Under the pieces are notes generated by a model. The model worked only from the letters and a program-made list of their open reading frames with translations, searched no databases and was not told where the DNA came from. This document shows positions 6,138-13,819 of a stretch of 17,055 bases of DNA, one piece after another; the stretch's first letter is position 1, and every line of letters starts with the position of its first letter. Source of the stretch: an uncultured Ideonella sp. (GTDB taxonomy: Bacteria > Pseudomonadota > Gammaproteobacteria > Burkholderiales > Burkholderiaceae); contig CAMLGG010000098.1 in the NCBI GenBank assembly GCA_946479475.1, forward strand, positions 1 to 17,055, written 5' to 3'. The position numbers and the translations under genes were made by a program.

Positions 6138-8344
6138 ATAACGAGTTGGAGTCACGCAAGATGCGGAGTAGGACTGTGGGCGGGCTGCTGTTGGCGCTCG
6201 GCTTGGCGTTGCCTGGGCTTACCTGGGCCCAGAACCTGATCCGTTCGATCAGCAGCAACCAGCAGTCGACCGGCGAAGTGATCCGCGTCGAGCTCAGCGA
6301 GCCGCTGGCCGCGCCTCCCGCCGGTTTCGTGATCCAGGCGCCTCCGCGCGTGGCGATCGACCTGCCCAACGTCGGCAACGGCATGGGCCGGTCCGCCGTG
6401 GAGATCAACTCCGCCAACGTACGCAGCGTGAACATCGCGAGCGCCGGCGAGCGCACGCGCATGGTGCTGAACCTCAAGCAGCCGACCAGCTACCGTACCG
6501 AGTTGCAGGGCAAGGTGCTGCTGATCTCGCTCGACCAGCCGGCCACCACCTCCGCATCGCCGGCTACGGCCGCGCCTTCGCAGCCGGTGCATTTCGCGAA
6601 CAGCCAGAACGTCGAGCAGATGCCGCTGCGCGACATCGACTTCCGCCGCGGTCCGGATGGATCGGGACGTGTCATCGTGGGCCTGGCCAGCACCCAGATC
6701 GGCGTCGACCTGAAGCAGCAGGGGCAGAACCTGGTCGTCGAGTTTCTCCGCTCGACCCTGCCGGAGGCCCTGCGCCGCAAGCTCGACGTCTCCGACTTCG
6801 GCACCCCCGTGCAAGCCATCTCGACGGTGCAGAGCGGCGATCGCGTTCGCATGATCGTCGAGCCGCGCGGGGCCTGGGAACACAGCGCCTACCAGACCGA
6901 CACGCAGTTCGTCCTCGAGGTCCGGCCGGTCAAGCTCGACCCGAACAAGGTCACGCAGGGCCCGGGCTACCAGGGTGAGAAGCTGTCGCTCAACTTCCAG
7001 AAGATCGAGGTCCGGTCGCTGCTGCAGGTGATCGCCGACTTCACGAACTTCAACGTGGTGACGAGCGACACGGTCACCGGCGACGTGACCCTGCGCCTGA
7101 AGGACGTGCCCTGGGACCAGGCGCTGGACATCATCCTGCAGGCCAAGGGCCTGGGCATGCGCAAGTCCGGCAATGTCCTGTGGATCGCGCCGAAGGAAGA
7201 ACTGGCCGCCAAGGAGCAGGTCGAGCTCGAGTCCAAGAAGAAGATCGCCGACCTCGAACCGGTGCGCACCCAGTCCTTCCAGTTGAACTACGCCAAGGCC
7301 GAGGACATCGCGCGGGCCCTGCTCGGGCAGATGGTAGGCGCGGACGGCAAGGTGATCAGCGTGACTCCGTCGGGGGGCGGCGGCGGCTCGAGCAACATCC
7401 GCATCCTCTCGCCGCGCGGCACGGTGCTGGCAGAGGGGCGCACGAACCAGCTGTTCGTTTCCGACATCCCCTCCAAGCTTGAAGAAGTCGCCGTGATGAT
7501 TGCCAAGATCGACGTGCCGGTGCGGCAGGTCCTGATCGAGGCTCGCATCGTCGAGGCGGACGACAAGTTCGGTCGAGCCCTGGGCGTGAAGCTGGGCAGT
7601 TCGGACATGCGCGGCCTGCGCGGTGGCATTCCGGGCTACTCGGTGGGAAGCGGCAACTACCTGACGATCGGCGGCAACTACTCGAACGTCGGCGTGCAGA
7701 CGCTGCAGACCCCGAACACGCCGACCAGCTACAACGACACCCAGTTCGTCAACCTGCCGGCCAGCACGGGCACGATCAGCACCGCCTCGGCCGCCACCTT
7801 TGCCCTGTCCCTGTTCAGCGCCACTGCCAACCGGTTCCTGAACCTGGAGTTGTCGGCCCTCGAGGCGGAAGGGCGCGGCAAGATCGTCTCCAGCCCGCGG
7901 GTCATCACCGCGGACCAGAAACGCGCCGTCGTGAAGCAGGGCGAGGAGATTCCCTACCTGGTGGCCACCTCGAGTGGCGCCACCTCGGTGCAGTTCCGCG
8001 ATGCCACGCTCAAGCTCGAGGTGACCCCGCAGATCACGCCCGAGGGCAACGTGATCCTGACGGTCGACGTCTCGAAGGACAGCCGCGGCGAGCCCACGAC
8101 CGCCGGCCCGGCGATCAACAAGAAGGAAGTCACCACCGAGGTGCTGGTCGAGAACGGCGGCACGGTCGTGATCGGCGGCATCTTCACCCAGAACGACCGC
8201 GAGGACGTCAACAAGGTGCCGCTGCTGGGCGACATACCCTACCTCGGCTACCTGTTCAAGGACAAGGTCAAGCTCAGCACCCGGACGGAGCTGCTGATCT
8301 TCATCACGCCGAAGGTCGTGAGCGACAATTCCGCAGTCCGGTAA
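6134..8344 (+). CDS. pilQ: Type IV pilus outer-membrane secretin PilQ
   Basis: This 736-residue secretin forms the outer-membrane ring through which the pilus passes. A signal peptide (about 1-32, cleavage after TWA) is followed by peptidoglycan-binding AMIN-type repeats (about 35-115 and 150-260), a short secretin/TonB N-domain (about 282-356), a secretin N1-type domain (about 379-456) with a Gly/Ser loop, and the C-terminal secretin barrel (about 465-732). The barrel contains VLIEARIVEA and the hallmark VPLLGDIPYLGYLF. ATG at 6134 overlaps the pilP stop and has AGGAG at 6121-6125. ATG at 6161, preceded by TTGGAG, is a possible alternative that shortens the signal peptide. The frame is open further upstream inside pilP, but that part is not coding. 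Confidence 0.96.
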   Translation: MNNELESRKMRSRTVGGLLLALGLALPGLTWAQNLIRSISSNQQSTGEVIRVELSEPLAAPPAGFVIQAPPRVAIDLPNVGNGMGRSAVEINSANVRSVNIASAGERTRMVLNLKQPTSYRTELQGKVLLISLDQPATTSASPATAAPSQPVHFANSQNVEQMPLRDIDFRRGPDGSGRVIVGLASTQIGVDLKQQGQNLVVEFLRSTLPEALRRKLDVSDFGTPVQAISTVQSGDRVRMIVEPRGAWEHSAYQTDTQFVLEVRPVKLDPNKVTQGPGYQGEKLSLNFQKIEVRSLLQVIADFTNFNVVTSDTVTGDVTLRLKDVPWDQALDIILQAKGLGMRKSGNVLWIAPKEELAAKEQVELESKKKIADLEPVRTQSFQLNYAKAEDIARALLGQMVGADGKVISVTPSGGGGGSSNIRILSPRGTVLAEGRTNQLFVSDIPSKLEEVAVMIAKIDVPVRQVLIEARIVEADDKFGRALGVKLGSSDMRGLRGGIPGYSVGSGNYLTIGGNYSNVGVQTLQTPNTPTSYNDTQFVNLPASTGTISTASAATFALSLFSATANRFLNLELSALEAEGRGKIVSSPRVITADQKRAVVKQGEEIPYLVATSSGATSVQFRDATLKLEVTPQITPEGNVILTVDVSKDSRGEPTTAGPAINKKEVTTEVLVENGGTVVIGGIFTQNDREDVNKVPLLGDIPYLGYLFKDKVKLSTRTELLIFITPKVVSDNSAVR

Positions 8345-8379
8345 GGCGACTGCGGTCAAGAATCCTGGGAGTGTTTTCG

Positions 8380-10026
8380 ATGTTTCGACGGGTATTTCGT
8401 TTCGCAGCGGCGGCTTGCGTGGTCCTGGTGGCTTCCTGCGGCGGAGGCGGCGGCGATTCCGGTCAGTGCGCGCTGTGCGGATCCGGCAGCGAGGTGGCGG
8501 ATCTGCTGATCACGCTGGACCAGCAGAGCTTGACCAACTCGGGCAATGACACCCTCACCGCAACGATTACCGCGGTTGACAGCAACCGCGTGGCGCTGAG
8601 CGACGTGGCCGTCACGGTTGCTGTCGACGCCAACGCGGTCGCTACGGTGGACAGCTCCGCGACCAACAGCGACGGAACCGTGACGGCGACCGTCGGTGTG
8701 GGATCGGACAAGTCCAATCGCACGGTGACCCTGCGGGCGACCAGCGGGTCGGTTTCGCGCAGCACCACCTTCCAGGTCACCGGGACCAAAGTGAATTCGA
8801 CCTATGCGACCTCGGTGTCCCCGGGATCTGCGGGCAACACGATCCGGTACCTGGTGGCCGACATCAACAACTCTCCCATGGTCGGCCAGAAGATTTCCGT
8901 CAGTGCAGCAGGTCTGGCCACTGTGGAGGGCGTCACGAGCAACGCCGGCTACTTCGATTACGTCTATGACGCGCCGGCAGCGACCGGTTCGCTCATCATC
9001 ACGGCGACCGTCGCGGGTGTCTCCGACACGGCGACCGTCCAGGTGCAGTCGACCGGCGGCGTGGACGCCGCGAAGGGACCGGTCAGTTCTGCGTCCCTTG
9101 CGGCCAGCCCGAACACGGTGAGCACCAACGTCGCCGGAAGCCAGGCAAACCAGGCGCAGGTCCGTGCCCTCTTCGTGAAGGCGGACAACAGCGCGATCCA
9201 GAATGTTCGCGTGCGCTTCGACCTGGATGGCGATGCGAACAAGGTGGGCGGTACCTTCACCTCGGGGAATGACCTGCTTTACAGCTCGGTGAACGGGACG
9301 GTGACGACTTCGTACGTGCCCGGGACCCGTTCGAGCCCGACTGACGGGGTGACGGTTCGTGCCTGCTGGGACTACACCGATTTCGACGCGGGGACCTGCC
9401 CGCACGAAGCCAAGACCACCCTCACGGTCACTTCCGAAGCGATCTCCGTGACCCTGGGCACCAACGAGTTGATCACCGAAGGTGAAGCCGGCCTGACCTA
9501 CATCAAGCAGTTTGTCGCCATGGTCGTGGATTCGGCGGGCAATGCGCTTTCGGGCGTCACGATCACGCCTGTCGTCGACCTGACCGACTACGCCAAGGGC
9601 CAATGGGGCCTCGGGGTAGGTGGGTGGACCCTGGACCTCGACGGCGACGGTCAGATCAGTGCTACCGAGCACTGGGTTTGCGCGAACGAGGACACCGATC
9701 GCGACGGGATCCTGGACCTCGGCGAGGATCTCGACAGCGATGGCGTTCTCGAGCCCCGCAAGGCGGATGTCTCGGTTCGAATGGTTGGCTCGAAAACCAC
9801 GGACGCCAGCGGAATGGCGATCCTTCAGATCGAGTACCCGAAGAACGTGGCGAGCTGGGTCCGCTTCCAGGTGACCATCACCGGCAGCGGCGTGAGCGGC
9901 ACCGAAGGTCGTGCAAGCTATACATCCTGGCTGCCGATCCCGGCCGACTCGGTGAACGACGCGACGGTGACTCCAGCCTTCGCGGTCAGTCCCTACGGCA
10001 TCACTCCTTCCTGCACTGTGCACTGA
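8380..10026 (+). CDS. Ig-like repeat lipoprotein with calcium-loop-like repeats, function unknown
   Basis: This 548-residue protein is predicted to be a lipoprotein: Arg-containing n-region, hydrophobic core, then lipobox V17-A-S-C20 followed by a Gly run. The body is Thr/Ser/Val/Ala-rich beta-sandwich sequence. The first segment (about 37-135) has the pattern of intimin/invasin-type (Big-1-like) Ig domains, and further Ig-like segments follow. At 419-459 lie three acidic loops of EF-hand/TSP3 type (DLDGDGQIS, DTDRDGILD, DLDSDGVLE). ATG at 8380 is chosen because GGGAG (8367-8371) sits 8 bases upstream; GTG at 8371 would overlap that site. It follows pilQ by 35 bases in the same direction and is probably in the operon. 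The role is unknown; a surface or envelope accessory to the pilus is an inference. Its base composition looks somewhat less GC-rich than its neighbours. Confidence 0.85.
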   Translation: MFRRVFRFAAAACVVLVASCGGGGGDSGQCALCGSGSEVADLLITLDQQSLTNSGNDTLTATITAVDSNRVALSDVAVTVAVDANAVATVDSSATNSDGTVTATVGVGSDKSNRTVTLRATSGSVSRSTTFQVTGTKVNSTYATSVSPGSAGNTIRYLVADINNSPMVGQKISVSAAGLATVEGVTSNAGYFDYVYDAPAATGSLIITATVAGVSDTATVQVQSTGGVDAAKGPVSSASLAASPNTVSTNVAGSQANQAQVRALFVKADNSAIQNVRVRFDLDGDANKVGGTFTSGNDLLYSSVNGTVTTSYVPGTRSSPTDGVTVRACWDYTDFDAGTCPHEAKTTLTVTSEAISVTLGTNELITEGEAGLTYIKQFVAMVVDSAGNALSGVTITPVVDLTDYAKGQWGLGVGGWTLDLDGDGQISATEHWVCANEDTDRDGILDLGEDLDSDGVLEPRKADVSVRMVGSKTTDASGMAILQIEYPKNVASWVRFQVTITGSGVSGTEGRASYTSWLPIPADSVNDATVTPAFAVSPYGITPSCTVH

Positions 10027-10033
10027 GCGAGCC

Positions 10034-10068
10034 GGGCGCCGGTCGTGAAGACGTCCGGCACGATGCCC
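10034..10068 (+). other. Imperfect hairpin between the Ig-like gene and aroK
   Basis: TCGTG (10043-10047) pairs with CACGA (10059-10063), and GGGC (10034-10037) with GCCC (10065-10068), giving a bulged stem-loop just after the Ig-like gene. No T-run follows, so an intrinsic terminator is not supported. Confidence 0.2.
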
Positions 10069-10099
10069 GCCGCCGGGCTGAACGCGCCCCAAGCTGGTC

Positions 10100-10648
10100 A
10101 TGACCATCGTTCTCGTCGGCATGCCCGGCTGCGGCAAGTCCACGGCCGGGCGGCAGCTGGCGCGGCAACTGGGCTGGAGCTTCGTCGACTCCGACGCTGA
10201 GATCGAGAAGCAGATCGGTTGCTCGATCAGGAGCTTCTTCGACCGGCACGGCGAGGAGCGCTTTCGAGAGATCGAGCAGCGCGTCATCGAGCGCCTGGCC
10301 GAGCCTGCGGATCTGGTCCTTGCGACCGGCGGTGGCGCGGTGCTGCGCGAGGCCAACCGGCTCGCACTCGCCCAGCCCGGCAACCAGGTGGTCTACCTCA
10401 GGGCCACGCCGGAGGATCTGGCGCGCCGCCTGCGGCATGACACGCATCGCCCGCTGTTGCAGGGCGGCGATCCGCTTCGGCGGCTTCGAGACCTGTTCCG
10501 CCAGCGCGATCCGCTATACCGTGAGGTCGCCAGCTTCGTCATCGACACAGGGCGCACGTCGGTGCCGACGCTGGTGAACCTGCTGCACATGCAGCTCGAG
10601 ATGGCCGGCCTGAACGCCAAGCCTGGCGCAGGACGGTCGGGCGCTTAA
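10100..10648 (+). CDS. aroK: Shikimate kinase
   Basis: This 182-residue cytosolic kinase transfers phosphate from ATP to the 3-hydroxyl of shikimate in the chorismate pathway. The Walker A loop is G7-MPGCGKST. D30-S-D32 fits the Mg/shikimate-binding DxD. T76-GGGA is the glycine-rich shikimate-binding loop, and the lid carries HRPLL with Arg117. Length is typical. The region before ATG 10100 has only a weak ribosome-binding match (CTGG), which may mean low or coupled translation. It leads aroK-aroB-dgt, with 12 bases to aroB. Confidence 0.96.
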   Translation: MTIVLVGMPGCGKSTAGRQLARQLGWSFVDSDAEIEKQIGCSIRSFFDRHGEERFREIEQRVIERLAEPADLVLATGGGAVLREANRLALAQPGNQVVYLRATPEDLARRLRHDTHRPLLQGGDPLRRLRDLFRQRDPLYREVASFVIDTGRTSVPTLVNLLHMQLEMAGLNAKPGAGRSGA

Positions 10649-10660
10649 ACTCGCCGGCCT

Positions 10661-11779
10661 ATGAACACCAAGGCCGAACCGGGCGCCATGGGCTCGGCGC
10701 TTACGCGAGTCTCCGTCGAGCTGGGCGAGCGCTCCTACGAGATCCTGATCGGCAGCGGTCTGCTGGCCCAGGAGGGGCCGTGGCAAGGGCTGCCGGCTTC
10801 ACGCCACGCCCTGATCGTCACCAACGAGACGGTTGCTCCGCTCTACGCCCGCCAGCTCGGCGAACGCCTGGCCGCCTCGTACCGCGAAGTTCACACCGTC
10901 GTCCTCCCCGACGGCGAAGCCTTCAAGGAGTGGCAGACGCTCAATCGCATCTTCGACGTCCTGCTGGCCGAAGGCTGCGATCGAAAGACGGTGCTGTTCG
11001 CGCTCGGCGGCGGCGTCGTGGGCGACATGACCGGCTTTGCAGCGGCTTGCTACATGCGCGGCGTGCCTTTCGTGCAGGTTCCGACCACGCTGCTCGCACA
11101 GGTCGACTCCTCGGTGGGTGGCAAGACGGCGGTCAACCACCCCCTCGGCAAGAACATGATCGGGGCCTTCCACCAGCCCGCCCGGGTGATCTGCGACCTG
11201 GACACGCTTCGCACGCTGCCGAACCGCGAACTCAGCGCCGGCCTGGCGGAGGTCGTCAAGTACGGCCCCATCGCCGATGCGTCCTTCCTGGAGTGGCTGG
11301 AGGCGAACATGGAAGGATTGCTCCGGCGCGAGCCCGAGCTGCTGGTCCACGCGATCAAGCGCTCGTGCGAGATCAAGGCGCAGGTCGTCGGTGCCGACGA
11401 GCGCGAGGGCGGCGTGAGGGCGATCCTCAACTTCGGGCACACCTTCGGACATGCGATCGAGGCCGGGCTGGGCTTCGGCGTCTGGCTGCACGGCGAAGCG
11501 GTCGCTGCCGGCATGGTCATGGCGGCCGAGCTGTCGGAGCGCCTGGGCCTCGCGGCGCCCGGGCTGTGCCGGCGGCTGGCCCGCCTGATCGAACGTGCCG
11601 GCCTGCCGACCCGCGGGCCGTCGCTCGGCGCGGACGAGTACCTGCGCCACATGCGTGTCGACAAGAAGGCCGAGGGCGGCGACATCCGCTTCGTGGTGAT
11701 CGAAGGGCTCGGCAGGGCAGGGCTGCGAGCCGCCGCCGACGATCTGGTGGCCGACTGCATCGCGGCCCACGTCGGCTGA
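10661..11779 (+). CDS. aroB: 3-dehydroquinate synthase
   Basis: This protein of up to 372 residues is the NAD- and metal-dependent enzyme that cyclises DAHP to 3-dehydroquinate, two steps before the formation of shikimate. The NAD-binding GGGVVGD, the segment [20 protein letters not shown] and the [10 protein letters not shown] motif are all present. The expected metal ligands are E197 (AEVVKYG), H260 (HTFGH) and H277 (HGEAV). The start is uncertain: ATG 10661 gives nine extra residues compared with ATG 10688 ([17 protein letters not shown]), and neither has a strong ribosome-binding site. Related proteins begin close to the second. Confidence 0.96.
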   Translation: MNTKAEPGAMGSALTRVSVELGERSYEILIGSGLLAQEGPWQGLPASRHALIVTNETVAPLYARQLGERLAASYREVHTVVLPDGEAFKEWQTLNRIFDVLLAEGCDRKTVLFALGGGVVGDMTGFAAACYMRGVPFVQVPTTLLAQVDSSVGGKTAVNHPLGKNMIGAFHQPARVICDLDTLRTLPNRELSAGLAEVVKYGPIADASFLEWLEANMEGLLRREPELLVHAIKRSCEIKAQVVGADEREGGVRAILNFGHTFGHAIEAGLGFGVWLHGEAVAAGMVMAAELSERLGLAAPGLCRRLARLIERAGLPTRGPSLGADEYLRHMRVDKKAEGGDIRFVVIEGLGRAGLRAAADDLVADCIAAHVG

Positions 11780-11788
11780 GGACGCCAG

Positions 11789-12970
11789 ATGGCGGGCGGC
11801 GCTGCGTTCGACCCTGCGCCCCGCGAGTCCGGACTGGCGCCTTGGGCCTGCACGGCCGCAGAAAGCCGGGGCCGCAGAGTCCCCGAGCCGCCGGCTCCGA
11901 CGAGGACGGACTTCCAGCGTGACCGAGACCGGATCGTGCACAGCAGCGCCTTCCGCCGCCTGGTCTACAAGACGCAGGTCTTCCTCAACCATGAAGGCGA
12001 CCTGTTCCGCACGAGGTTGACCCATTCGCTCGAGGTGGCTCAGCTGGGACGCTCGATCGCCCACAGCCTCGGGCTGAACGAAGACCTCGTCGAAGCCATT
12101 GCGCTGGCTCATGACCTCGGCCACACGCCTTTCGGCCACGCAGGCCAGGATGCGCTGAACGCCTGCATGTCCGGCCACGGCGGCTTCGAGCACAACCTGC
12201 AAAGCCTGCGGGTGGTCGACAAGCTCGAGCAGCGCTACCCGGAATGGGACGGCCTGAACCTGTGCTTCGAGACCCGCGAGGGCATCCTGAAGCGCTGCCC
12301 GGTCGCACTGGCTCGCCAGTGGGAGCAAGACGACCCCGGCGGCGTCGGGGAACGCTTTCTCAAGGGCCGGCAACCCAGCCTGGAAGCCCAGCTGACGAAT
12401 CTCGCCGACGAGATCGCCTACAACGCCCACGACATCGACGATGGCGTCCGTTCGGGCCTGCTGCAGTTGAGCCAGCTGCGCGAGGTTCCCCTGTTCGAGC
12501 GCTTCCATGAGGAAACCCTCGCCCAGCATCCCGCCCTGCAGAGCCGTGGCGAGCGGCGGCTGCTCGCGGAGATCTTGCGCCGCATTCTCTCGGCACAGGT
12601 CTACGACGTGATCGATGCGACCCGCGCCCGCCTGGCCGAAGTCCGGCCGGGCAGTCCTGACGCAGCTCGTGATTCGCCACCCCTGGTGGGCTTCAGTCCG
12701 GCCATGCGGGACGCCAGCGCCCAGATGAAGCGCTTCCTGTATCGCGGCCTGTACCGCCACCCGCAGGTGATGGCGACCACCGACGCGGCGAGGCAGGTCG
12801 TGGCCGAGCTGTTCCAGATCTACCGGGACAGGCCCGGCGAACTGCCGGCCGACTACACGGACACCGCCGACCCCCACCGTTCGCTGGCCGACTACATCGC
12901 CGGCATGACCGATCGCTTCGCCATCCGCGAGCACGTGCGCCTCACTGGAAACCGCCTGTTCGGCGACTGA
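11789..12970 (+). CDS. dgt: Deoxyguanosinetriphosphate triphosphohydrolase-like HD protein
   Basis: This 393-residue HD-superfamily protein belongs to the dGTPase family, which cleaves dNTPs to nucleoside and triphosphate. The metal ligands are visible: H79 (RLTHSLEV), H108-D109 (ALAHDLGHTPFGH) and D207 (LADEIAY). The N-terminal RTDFQRDRDRIVHSSAFRRL segment is diagnostic for the shorter 'dgt-like' branch. Substrate preference within that branch varies and cannot be read from sequence. ATG 11789 is preceded by TGAGGA (11777-11782), so the ribosome-binding site overlaps the aroB stop codon and the two genes are tightly coupled. Confidence 0.93.
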   Translation: MAGGAAFDPAPRESGLAPWACTAAESRGRRVPEPPAPTRTDFQRDRDRIVHSSAFRRLVYKTQVFLNHEGDLFRTRLTHSLEVAQLGRSIAHSLGLNEDLVEAIALAHDLGHTPFGHAGQDALNACMSGHGGFEHNLQSLRVVDKLEQRYPEWDGLNLCFETREGILKRCPVALARQWEQDDPGGVGERFLKGRQPSLEAQLTNLADEIAYNAHDIDDGVRSGLLQLSQLREVPLFERFHEETLAQHPALQSRGERRLLAEILRRILSAQVYDVIDATRARLAEVRPGSPDAARDSPPLVGFSPAMRDASAQMKRFLYRGLYRHPQVMATTDAARQVVAELFQIYRDRPGELPADYTDTADPHRSLADYIAGMTDRFAIREHVRLTGNRLFGD

Positions 12971-12971
12971 T

Positions 12972-13000
12972 TGCCCGGCCAGTCCGAGGCCTGCCGGGCA
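12972..13000 (+). terminator. 8-bp stem-loop after dgt, possible terminator
   Basis: TGCCCGGC (12972-12979) and GCCGGGCA (12993-13000) form a perfect 8 bp stem with a 13-base loop, starting 2 bases after the dgt stop. GAAAAGAGGG follows instead of a T-run, so a classic intrinsic terminator is not shown. It may instead stabilise the 3' end of the aro-dgt mRNA or be part of the RAYT unit's left flank. Confidence 0.35.
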
Positions 13001-13011
13001 GAAAAGAGGGT

Positions 13012-13038
13012 CGGAGTCGAAATCGAACCTAGACTCCG
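13012..13038 (+). repeat. 7-bp inverted repeat just before the RAYT start
   Basis: CGGAGTC (13012-13018) and GACTCCG (13032-13038) form a perfect stem with a 13-base loop ending 3 bases before the transposase ATG. The left arm is part of the 13 bp terminal motif. In mRNA the stem would cover the place where a ribosome-binding site should be. It may be a transposase recognition hairpin, an RNA control element, or both. Confidence 0.45.
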
Positions 13039-13041
13039 GCC

Positions 13042-13752
13042 ATGCCAAGACAAGCGCGACTGATCATCCCGGGGCATCCCCACCATCTCCTGATCCGCGG
13101 TAACAACCGCCAGCCGATCTTCCAGGACGACGAGGATCGACGCCAGCTCCTGGAGATGCTGCGCGACGTGGTGAGGGAGCACTCGCTCGCCGTGCACGCC
13201 TACGTGCTGATGCCCAATCACCTGCACGTCCTGGTCACTCCGCCCTCCGCGGACGCGCTCGCGCGGGCGGTCCAGAGCCTGGGCCGCCGCTACGTCGCCG
13301 CCTTCAATCACCGCCATGCCAGGACGGGCACGCTGTGGGAGGGCAGGTACCGCGCCCATCCGGTCGGCGGACCCGCCGAGGTGTTGTCCTGCATGAGATT
13401 CATCGAGCTCAACCCGCAGCGGGTCGGCGTGGCGGCCGGCCTGGACGACCATGCCTGGTCCAGCCTCGGCCACCACCTGGGCGCAAGGCGCGACCCGCTG
13501 ATCACCGAGCCTGCGGCGTACTGGGCGCTCGGAAACACGCCATTCGAGCGCGAGGCGGCCTACCGCGCCTGGGTCGATCAGGGGGTGGGAGCGGCCGAGC
13601 AGCAGCGCATCGTTTCGGCGCTGGTCAGCGGACGACCCCTGGGAGACGCTGGCTACCTTGCGGAGGTGGAAAAGCTGATTGGCCGGTCCATGGCCTCTCG
13701 ACCACGCGGAAGGCCCCGCAAACTGCCGACGACTATGTCCCCATTTAATTGA
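13042..13752 (+). CDS. REP-associated tyrosine transposase (RAYT), IS200-like Y1 family, active-site Tyr replaced
   Basis: This 236-residue protein has the Y1_Tnp pattern: PRQARLIIPGHPHHLLIRGNN at the N-terminus, the HUH-type metal motif H60-L-H62 in MPNHLHVLV, then GTLWEGRYRAHPV and FIELNPQRVG. In the family this single-domain nuclease cuts single-stranded DNA at REP-type hairpins through one tyrosine. In E. coli TnpA-REP that tyrosine (Y115, in DYIYINP) aligns with Phe120 here (codon TTC 13399-13401), so strand cleavage may be lost. No clear ribosome-binding site precedes ATG 13042. A basic C-terminal tail ends in a segment encoded by a repeat motif. It is a single copy in this window, inserted between dgt and gltB. 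Confidence 0.9.
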   Translation: MPRQARLIIPGHPHHLLIRGNNRQPIFQDDEDRRQLLEMLRDVVREHSLAVHAYVLMPNHLHVLVTPPSADALARAVQSLGRRYVAAFNHRHARTGTLWEGRYRAHPVGGPAEVLSCMRFIELNPQRVGVAAGLDDHAWSSLGHHLGARRDPLITEPAAYWALGNTPFEREAAYRAWVDQGVGAAEQQRIVSALVSGRPLGDAGYLAEVEKLIGRSMASRPRGRPRKLPTTMSPFN

Positions 13753-13798
13753 TTGCCAGGGCGACAACTCCAATAAATCGACTCTGACCCCGATTAAT
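13736..13798 (+). repeat. Degenerate direct repeats at the RAYT right end
   Basis: TGTCCCCATTTAATT (13736-13750) and TGACCCCGATTAAT (13785-13798) are imperfect direct copies, start to start 49 bases apart. The first encodes the last residues of the transposase and runs up to its stop codon. The second overlaps the right 13 bp terminal motif. Together they suggest that the 3' boundary is a structured element, not random flank. Confidence 0.4.
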
Positions 13799-13805
13799 AA
13801 GGCTT

Positions 13806-13819
13806 GTCCCGTGCGGGGC
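13806..13819 (+). other. Short GC hairpin in the gltB leader
   Basis: GTCCC (13806-13810) and GGGGC (13815-13819) form a 5-bp stem (one G-T pair) with a GTGC loop, followed by TTTCACTT. It could be a weak terminator for the RAYT transcript or part of the gltB leader. No sigma-70 promoter for gltB is convincing; TTGATT (13749-13754) with AATAAA (13772-13777) is the best, poor, candidate. Confidence 0.2.

Larger units (their letters stand above)
13008..13790. mobile_element. RAYT transposase unit bounded by 13-bp inverted repeats
   Basis: The left end, GGGTCGGAGTCGA (13008-13020), matches the reverse complement of the right end, TCGACTCTGACCC (13778-13790), at 12 of 13 positions. The pair brackets the Y1 transposase gene. 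The unit sits in what is otherwise the dgt-gltB intergenic space. Its true limits are not proven. IS200-like elements normally lack simple terminal inverted repeats, so these may be recognition hairpins or REP-like half-elements. Confidence 0.55.

Noticed and set aside
8356..10383. 675-codon minus-strand frame opposite the Ig-like gene
   Set aside because: Arg/Gly/His-rich translation typical of antisense GC-rich frames; the sense strand has a lipobox, Ig pattern and ribosome-binding site.
10799..13048. 749-codon minus-strand frame across aroB and dgt
   Set aside because: It spans two well-supported genes on the other strand and has no coherent protein features.
1..13790. The cyaY-side repeat as the substrate of the RAYT in this window
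   Set aside because: The repeat's hairpin shares no clear sequence with the motifs flanking the RAYT gene, so a specific REP-RAYT pairing is not supported here.
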